Source of the DNA: Rhizomys pruinosus
Taxonomy: Eukaryota > Chordata > Mammalia > Rodentia > Spalacidae
Direction of reading: 5' to 3'
NCBI GenBank assembly: GCA_009823505.1
Contig: VZQC01005092.1
Location: 30,905-94,904 of the forward strand
Length of the DNA: 64,000 bases
Numbering within the stretch: the first letter of the stretch is position 1; every line of letters begins with the position of its first letter. The notes beneath the pieces were generated by a model. It made no database searches and was not told the origin of the DNA. It saw nothing but the letters and a program-made list of their open reading frames with translations. Position numbers and translations under genes: made by a program. Shown one piece after another: positions 57,107 to 64,000 of the stretch.

Positions 57107-57377
57107 TTTTTTGTTTTTGTTTTTTTTTAACTCTTTTTTTTAATTTTTATTTATTTTTGTATGTGTATGAATGTACTCTCTGCATGCAGGTTTGTGCACC
57201 CGTGTCATGCAATGCTGTGGAGGTCAGAAGAGGGTCTTGGATTCCCCTGGAACTGGAGTTCTCCTGGAATTGGAGTTCTCAGACGGTTCTCAGCCGCCAT
57301 GTGGGTGCTGGGGATCAAACCCGGGTCCTCTGCAAGAGCAATTGGTGCTCTTAACCGCTAGGCTATCTCTCCAGCCC
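57107..57377 (-). repeat. B2 SINE, extended subfamily, with TSD
   Basis: In reverse it shows GTGGAGGTCAGAAGAGGGTC, GGAACTGGAGTTCTCCTGGA then ATTGGAGTTCTCAGACGGTT (the duplicated middle) and the head CTAGGCTATCTCTCCAGCCC. AAGAATTTAAAAGTTTT flanks it at 57090 and 57378, a 17-base duplication. Confidence 0.96.
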
Positions 57378-57394
57378 AAGAATTTAAAAGTTTT

Positions 57395-58119
57395 AAAAGA
57401 ATTTAAAGGTGTTTGATTCTAAAGCCAGCACAGCCAGGTTGGGGTAAGAGGTGTCAAAGGCAAATCACCCATGTATTTGAAATCCTATAGGAACTTCCCT
57501 TGAATGAGCTGGACCTTTATCGAATGCAGATGAAGCTCCAGGTGTTCAATATTGACTCAGTTCAGGAATGATTCATGTGATTGTTGCCGCCACATCCAGA
57601 GGATGAAATGGATGGGAAGACAGCTGAAATATTAATCTATGGAGGCCTGTCTTTTCATGGGTTCTTATAAATTATACAAAGCAAGTCACTGGTTCTAAGT
57701 GGATTAGCTGCCCATCATGTAGGCAAGGTCATGGCCCTGTGCTCTAGTTAAGGAAGATTGTTTCCCTCTAGCTTAAATGATAATATATCTAGGGAAACTT
57801 TGAAGCTGGACATAAATAGGTAAGCTGAAATTTCTTACTATGAAACCAAATAAATTTCCTTACATTGAGGCACAACAGTGATTTCTTAAATTCCAAAGGA
57901 ATGAACTCAGAATTGAAAAATAAACCAAAATTTTAGTTTATTATCCAGAGAATCTAAACCTAACAAGCTTTCCAAAACTTGCTAGACTGGAGGTAAATTG
58001 ATGGCTGCAATACCTTTACTGGTTCATCTAGGTCATTAAAAATTATCCAGTGACTGGCCTAACAGTGTTAATCTCATGATGACGTTCATAATTGTGGGAC
58101 CACATATTATATTTAAAGA
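57395..58119. other. Gene-free stretch
   Basis: Unique sequence; no repeat or convincing frame. Confidence 0.55.
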
Positions 58120-58330
58120 GTTTCTTTAAATTTGAAGGTATGGGACCTTAACAGCTATTATGCCATTTTATCTTCATAATCACACCTTAACATGGAAAGG
58201 GAAGTAAGACTATCTTAAAGATAAAGACAGTAAGGCACTAGGAGATTTAATGAATTATCACCAGGATAGCCAATCAATTACTGCCAGACCAAACCCTAGA
58301 ATCAACAGTCTTTACCCAGTTCCCAGGTAA
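58120..58330 (+). repeat. MIR SINE relic
   Basis: TTATGCCATTTTATCTTCAT, AATCACACCTTAACATGGAA, AAGACAGTAAGGCACTAGGA, then CAGTCTTTACCCAG follow MIR order. Confidence 0.6.
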
Positions 58331-59089
58331 GCAGATTATATTCATCTGGAAACATCTTATGTGGCCCCCAAGTGAACATGAGCTCCATCCGCACTAATGA
58401 TGCTCAAGTTCTTTCACAGATATAGACTCCTGAAGGTTATAGACCAACCGAAGAGGAAGTGGACACTTCAGTCTCTTACTAGTAAGGTCTCAATGTCCTC
58501 TAAGCATATCTGAAATCTTGGGGATTGTGATTCTCCAGAGACGTTTTGAACTATAACAAAAGGCCCCCCTAATATTTTCTTATAGTTTCTGATCTTATAA
58601 GACTGAGTGTGATCTCAGATGCCCCCTAGCACAATTTCCTTTGTTATTATTAACCTGGGGGCAATTCCCTCTTCTTAACATTCAGAATTTTAGTTACTAG
58701 CACCAGGCAGTCATCTTACGGGTTGTTTTGGTCCTTTCCACCTTCCACATGTAACTCATCATCAAATCCTAACTTTCACAAACATGCTTCTCAGCCATGG
58801 ATATACTGACAAATAGTCTAACAACCAATTAATTCTATCACCACCACTACCACCACCACCACCACAACAACAATGAAAACAATTCATTCCTCTAATTTAT
58901 AGTGCTTGCCAGTTTCTGTGATACAAATACCTTCACCAAAAGCTGAGCCATGCTATCATTGAACATAGAGCTGGGAAAGAGACGTGCAGAGTTCAGCTTT
59001 GCAAGCCAGTTTAGTCAGCTGGAGCACATTTCTAATTCATTCCCCCTCTTCTCCAACTCCTGACTGTGATTGATTTGGGTACATAGTGA
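58331..59089. other. Gene-free stretch with (CCA)n
   Basis: Unique sequence. A CCA/CAA triplet run lies at 58840-58876. No gene. Confidence 0.6.
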
Positions 59090-59920
59090 GTAAATTTCCT
59101 GTAGGATTTGTGTATTATCTTTCCAGTTGGTCTGTCTTCCTGTGGTCTTAAAATCTGGTCACAGTTATCTCCCATTCCTCACCTACTTACCACTTAACAG
59201 CCAAAGGAACTTTCCAAAACCAGACATTTAATGATATCTTCTTGTTGCTCGATGCCCAAATCTGGTTCCTTTGCCTGTACAAATCTCATGATCCACAGGT
59301 TGCTACTCAGATTCCCTTAAGGTCTGGAGCACAATGGTTCTTAATGCTGCTTGCACCTTACAACTACCCAAGGATTCTATGTTTATTTAAATTTTTTCTT
59401 TTGTTCTTTGTTGAGTTTGGCCATTGATCTTGATTTCTTAAAACATTGCATTCAAATATAATTTGTCTTGCTCCTGAGGCTTTGTGATGTCCCTTTAAAT
59501 TTTATACCTGAGGTAAGCACGTCATGCTATTCCCTTTGCTACCACCTGAAGAATTTTTTTAAAAATCTTCCTTACTCATTTCAATAGAACCTCTGGAATT
59601 GGGAACAAGCATCACTGTTTTTAATGCCCCCTGGTTGATTCTAATGCCCAGCGAAGTTTGAAAGCCACTGTCTAACTTTCATGACTTCCTGGATTCATCT
59701 CTTACCGTGGATTCCCATATGCTGCAATTTAACAATACTAAGCAGTAAATCATGGAACACACTATGAATTCTTGCCCCCAGGAACATGTACTTGCTGTTC
59801 TTTCTGCTTACAATACCCCTTTCTCCCTTTACTACCTTTCAAAACTTTATTCTGCATTCCAAGTTTCCTCTAAGATTGTTTCCTGGGTGTCCCTAGCCTA
59901 CATTGTTCATTACAGACTGT
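59090..59920 (+). repeat. L2 LINE relic with inserted MER5A-like piece
   Basis: CAGCCAAAGGAACTTTCCAA, then CTTGTTGCTCGATGCCCAAA on one side and CTTGCTGTTCTTTCTGCTTA, then GTTTCCTGGGTGTCCCTAGC on the other are L2-like. Between them CAATGGTTCTTAATGCTGCT (59333) and GCGAAGTTTGAAAGCCACTG (59651-59670) resemble MER5A ends. Confidence 0.55.
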
Positions 59921-59924
59921 ATTA

Positions 59925-60110
59925 GTCATATACTGCTGCATAACAAATTATCACAAACCTAACAGCTTCAAGCAATGACATTGGTTATCTCACAGCATTT
60001 GGGGTCAGGAACCAGAGTACAACCTGAGTTCTCTGTTCTGAAGTCTTTCATGAGACTGCAGTCTACTTGTTAGGTAGGCCTCAGGTCTCTCCGGGACACT
60101 CATGGCTGCC
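59925..60110 (+). repeat. Ancient mammalian repeat of uncertain name
   Basis: CATATACTGCTGCATAACAA, ATTATCACAAACCTAACAGC, ATCTCACAGCATTTGGGGTC is the start of a well known mammalian interspersed repeat (tattgctgtgtaacaaattacc...). I cannot fix its family. Confidence 0.6.
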
Positions 60111-60892
60111 GTAACCTCTTCAGTCCTTTTGTCACAGGGGCTGGGGTTTATTGCTTGTCATCTGCCTCTGTTCTTTCTGTTCCGTGGCTGCCCTTCTGTT
60201 GTTTGTCACTCAGGGCTGGAATCCTATGAAAACAATTTCCAAAACTCCTTTGCCAGATGACTTCCAGGCAGTTACTGCTAACTGGAAGAAGTGATAGGTA
60301 CTGCGAAAGTGAGAAGGAGATAGACATTTTTCTTTTTTTTTTCTATTTCTGGTGGCATCTTACTTAGCACTGGGCAGCTCCAGGCTGCGTGGCTTGGGTA
60401 ATTCAAAAGGGCCTGTGGAATCGTCATCAGTGGCTCTGTTCCAGCCATGTCAGATGTTCCAGTCATGTCAGTGCTGAGCAAACTCTGGGATGGGATGGCC
60501 TGCCTCCTGCTCTGCTGTTCAAGCCTACCGGTGTCCATGACTTCCTGCAATTAGTTACTAATCTCTGGGCTACCTCATGTCACAGGTTGAGTTCTTTGGA
60601 AGCTGAAACTGAGCTAGAGTTTGTCAGGCCAGGTATTTATTATGGCCTTTGTGAGAGGGAGGAGGAGGGAGCAGGATTGGGCAGAGGGAGAGTAAAATTG
60701 TGATTCACGTCTGTGAAAGCCTTAGCCAACCCCACAGGGAGATCTGGAGCAGATAGGGCCCATCAGCTACCTGGCAGTGAGCCAAAGTAGTGCCCCCAAG
60801 AGATGCTGTTTGCCACTGAGGCAGACCCTGAAGAGGCTGACAGCTGGAGGCTGTTTGCCTGCAGTACTCCCAGCAGCTGGGACAAGACCTTC
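60111..60892. other. Gene-free stretch
   Basis: Unique or ancient sequence. Frames of 90-104 codons on opposite strands at 60278-60703 have no domain. Confidence 0.5.
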
Positions 60893-61285
60893 CTTTTAAT
60901 CTTGGTATATGGGTGGGGGTATGTAATATAAAATTAAAAGGGAAAAATGTGAATCCTGAAATATGATTTGGAAATAACATACATTTTCAGATGACATAAT
61001 TTTAGTATAGGTGTGACATATATACATGCATATGTTGAAGCAATACAAATTGGAGGGAACAACAACAAAAGAACTGGAACAAAGAACCAACTGAAATAGT
61101 AAAGTTCTCCCCAAAACTATAATCCTCATCTTTGTAAAACTTCAAAAACTCTTAGAAAAATATACAAGACATACATGGCAGAATACATGAACTTGGGTGG
61201 GGTGGAGGGCATAGAAAGGGAAATGAGTCTAAATTGGACTGAGAAATGATGTATGAAGTGCACAAAACTTCAATAAAAATATTTA
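60893..61285 (+). repeat. L1-like 3' end
   Basis: Same family as 45225-46110 but in the opposite orientation and uninterrupted. It ends CTTCAATAAAAATATTTAAA, an A-rich terminus with a polyadenylation signal. It shows the pre-insertion site of the LTR at 45351. Confidence 0.65.
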
Positions 61286-61594
61286 AAAAGAAACTAAAAC
61301 CCAGCAAGGAGCAATGGTTCTCGAGAAGAATGGTTCTCATACCCAGCTATGACTCAGTGCATGACTCTTTGTAATATATTCCTGGTTCCCTAGTTAAAGC
61401 TATGCCAAGAAAACACTCCAATGTCCAAATTCTTTTCTCGACTATCAAATAAATTGCAAGGTTTGGAGGGCACTTCAAACAACTTGTTTGTTACTGTGCT
61501 TACGCTTTCTGTGCTTTCTTTTCTAAGGCTTTTCTGAGAGGAAAGCACACCCTGCAATTCTGTTTCCTCAGTTATGAAGATAAAAAGTGGACAG
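61286..61594. other. Gene-free stretch
   Basis: Unique sequence between two L1 segments; nothing recognised. Confidence 0.5.
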
Positions 61595-64000
61595 TTCCTA
61601 CTACCTACAAGAACACATGGAGATTAAACAACACACTCTTGAATAATGAATGGGTCAAGGAAGAGATAAAGAAAGAAATAAAAGCATTCCTGGAACTGAA
61701 CAACAATGATAATACAACACAACAAAACCTATGGGATACTTTAAAAGCAGTCCTAAGAGGGAAGATTATAGCCCTGGGTGCCTACATTAGAAAAACAGAA
61801 AGAGCACAAGTGAATGATGTAACACTGCAGCTAAAAGCACTTGAGAGGCAAAAAACAGATGAACCCTAAACACAACAGACAGGAAGAAATAACAAAATTT
61901 CAGAGAAGAAATCAATGAAATAGAAACAAAGAAAACAATACAAAAAATCAATGAATCCAAAAAGTTGGATTCTTTGAAAGAATAAACAAGATAGACAGAC
62001 TTCTAGCCCAGTTAACCAAATGAAAGAAGGAACAACTCCAAATCAATACAATCCATGAGGAAAAGGGAAATATCACAACAGACAAGGAAAAGATCCAGAA
62101 AATCACACGGGAATACTTCAAAAACCTATATTCTACTAAGTTTGAAAACCTAGAAGAAATGGATGAATATCTGAAATCCTGGGAATCACCAAAGCTCAAT
62201 TAAGAAGAGATCGACAGCTTAAACAGATCCATAATATATGAAGAAATTGAAGTTGTAATAAGAAACTTCCCAAGTAAAAACAGCCCAGGCCCAGATGGTT
62301 TCATGGCAGAATTCTATAAAACATTTCAAAAAGACTTACAACCATTATTACTCAAATTGTTTAGAAGGACAAAAACAGAGGGAGTTCTCCCAGATTCCTT
62401 CTATGAAGCCAGTACCACTGTATTACCAAAACCATGCAAAGATACAACCAAAAAGGAGAACTATAGACCCATCTCCCTAATGAACACAGATGCCAAAATT
62501 CTAAACAGGATACTGGCAAATCGCATACAGACCCACATCAAGAAGATCATCCATCATGACCAAGTTGGATTCATACCAGAGATGCAGGGATGGTTCAACA
62601 TATGAAAATCAATAAACATCATCAAACACATAAATGGAATGAAAGACAAAAACCACACCATCATCTCAATTGATGCTGAAAAAGCCTTTGACAAAATCCA
62701 GCATCCCTTCATGCTTAAAGTCCTAGAAGGAATTGGATTGGAGGGATCATTCCTCAATGTAATCAAAGCCATATACAGGAAACCCACAGCCAATATCATC
62801 CTAAATGGGGAAATGACAGAAACATTCCCTTTAAAGGTAGGAACTCGGCAAGGCTGCCCCCTGTCACCACTCCTCTTCAATATAGTGCTTGAAACACTTG
62901 CTAGAGCAATAAGGCAAGAAAAGGAAATTAAAGGAGTACTAATTGGAAAAGAGGAAGTCAAGCTATCCCTATTTGCTGATGATATGATTGTTTACTTAAG
63001 GGATGCTAAAAACTCCACCAGAAAACTCCTAGAAACGATTAACAGCTTCAGCAAAGTGGCAGGATACAAAATTAACCTTAAAAAATCAATGGCCTTTCTT
63101 TACACCAAGAACAAGCAACTGGAGAAAGAATTCAAAGAGACCTTCCCACTCACAATAGCCTCAAAAACAATAAGATACCTAGGAACAAACCTAACCAAAG
63201 ACACCAAAGACCTCTACAACAAAAATTTTAAACCCTTAAAGAAAGAAATTGAAGAAGACCTCAGAAGATGGAAAAACCTCCCATGCTCATGGATTGGGAA
63301 AATTAACATTGTAAAAATGTCCATTTTACCAAAACTCTTGTATAGATTTAATGCAATCCCAATCAAAATCCCCAAGAGTTTCTTCACAGGCTTGGAAACA
63401 AAAGTTCTTAAATTCATTTGGAAAAACAAAAGACCCCGAATAGCCAAATCAATCCTGAGTGAAAAGAGCTACACAGGAGGGATCTCTATACCAGATTTTA
63501 AACTATACTACAGGGCTATAGTCATAAAAACAGCCTGGTACTGGCACAAAAACAGACCTGTTGACCAATGGAACAAAACCGAAGATCCAAATCTGAGCAC
63601 ATACAATTTCAGCCATCTCATATTTGACAAGGGGGCCAAGAAACCACAATGGAGAAAAGACAGCATCTTCAGCAAGTGGTGTTGGCAAAACTGGATCACC
63701 ACTTGTAGAAGAATGAAATTAAACCCCTACCTCTCACCCTGTACAAAAGTCAACTCCAGATGGATTAAAGACCTCAACGTGAAACCCCAAACTCTGAAGG
63801 TGATAGAAGAAAAAGTTGGCAGCAGACTACAAGACATAGGCGTAGGAAAAGACTTCCTAAATCAGACAGCAGCTGCACAAGAATTAAGGTCGACAATTGA
63901 CAAATGGGACCTCATCAAACTCAAAAGCTTCTGTACATCAAAAGAAACAATCAAGGAAGTGAAGAGAAATCCCACAGAGTGGGAGGAAACCTTCACTGCA
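61595..64000 (+). pseudogene. 5'-truncated L1, ORF2 (reverse transcriptase) relic, open at edge
   Basis: Similarity to L1 ORF2 begins at about 61595, after the endonuclease domain, so the element is 5'-truncated. The first 700 bases are broken: a stop at 61867-61869 and at least one frameshift before 62303. From 62303 one frame runs to the window edge interrupted only by TGA at 62603-62605, where functional L1 has an Arg codon (CGA to TGA, a typical CpG change). The reverse transcriptase signature FADD is intact at 62972-62983. From 62606 to 64000 there are about 465 open codons continuing beyond the window, including the thumb and start of the Cys-rich C-terminal part. The element's 3' end is outside the window. 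It cannot be autonomous. Confidence 0.95.

Overview
The window is non-coding, repeat-rich mammalian DNA from a muroid rodent. It carries 7SL-derived B1 SINEs, tRNA-derived B2/B3 SINEs, ID-like monomers and B4 (ID-B1) composites, which together occur only in muroid and closely related rodents. It also holds old mammalian repeats (MIR, L2, MER5A, MaLR-type LTRs) and a younger L1. I could not support any cellular protein-coding gene, exon or RNA gene. The longest translatable frames fall in microsatellites, minisatellites, transposons or unrecognised sequence. A B2 variant with an internally duplicated segment, which I do not know from mouse, suggests a non-Mus species, possibly a cricetid (inference).

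The strongest architecture is two large inverted repeats. Palindrome 1 has arms at 1038-6974 and 8966-22304 around a 2 kb spacer. The right arm is interrupted by an 8.4 kb LTR retrotransposon (11746-20130), and a 43-bp minisatellite has about 30 units in the left arm but only about 10 ragged units in the right. Palindrome 2 has arms at 27176-29812 and 30826-33812. An 80-bp minisatellite (30371-30905) sits at its inner right edge, and a B2 element lies in the right arm only. By eye the arms differ by a few percent, and the private insertions came after duplication, so both look like real, moderately old inverted duplications.

Layout: 1-1037, GT repeats and possible L2; 1038-22304, palindrome 1; 22305-27175, sparse SINEs, MIR/MER5A relics, a G-quadruplex-prone tract and two AT-rich stretches resembling conserved non-coding DNA; 27176-33812, palindrome 2; 33813-48290, SINE/L2/MaLR/L1 relics and a 16-bp minisatellite; 48292-49145, a TA repeat, an A run and an implausible ~670-base T tract; 49146-61594, unassigned sequence, a 35-bp minisatellite, a second fragment of the palindrome-1 ERV family nested in an older repeat, B2s, L2 and MER5A; 61595-64000, a 5'-truncated L1 whose ORF2 3' part is open to the window edge apart from one stop codon.

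Two single Ns (21238, 30370), the giant T tract, the A run in one LTR and indel-rich stretches near 19700-22200 suggest error-prone assembly in places. Biology and assembly error must be separated before the repeat lengths are taken literally. Family names are from memory of consensus sequences, boundaries are by eye, and no similarity search was possible.
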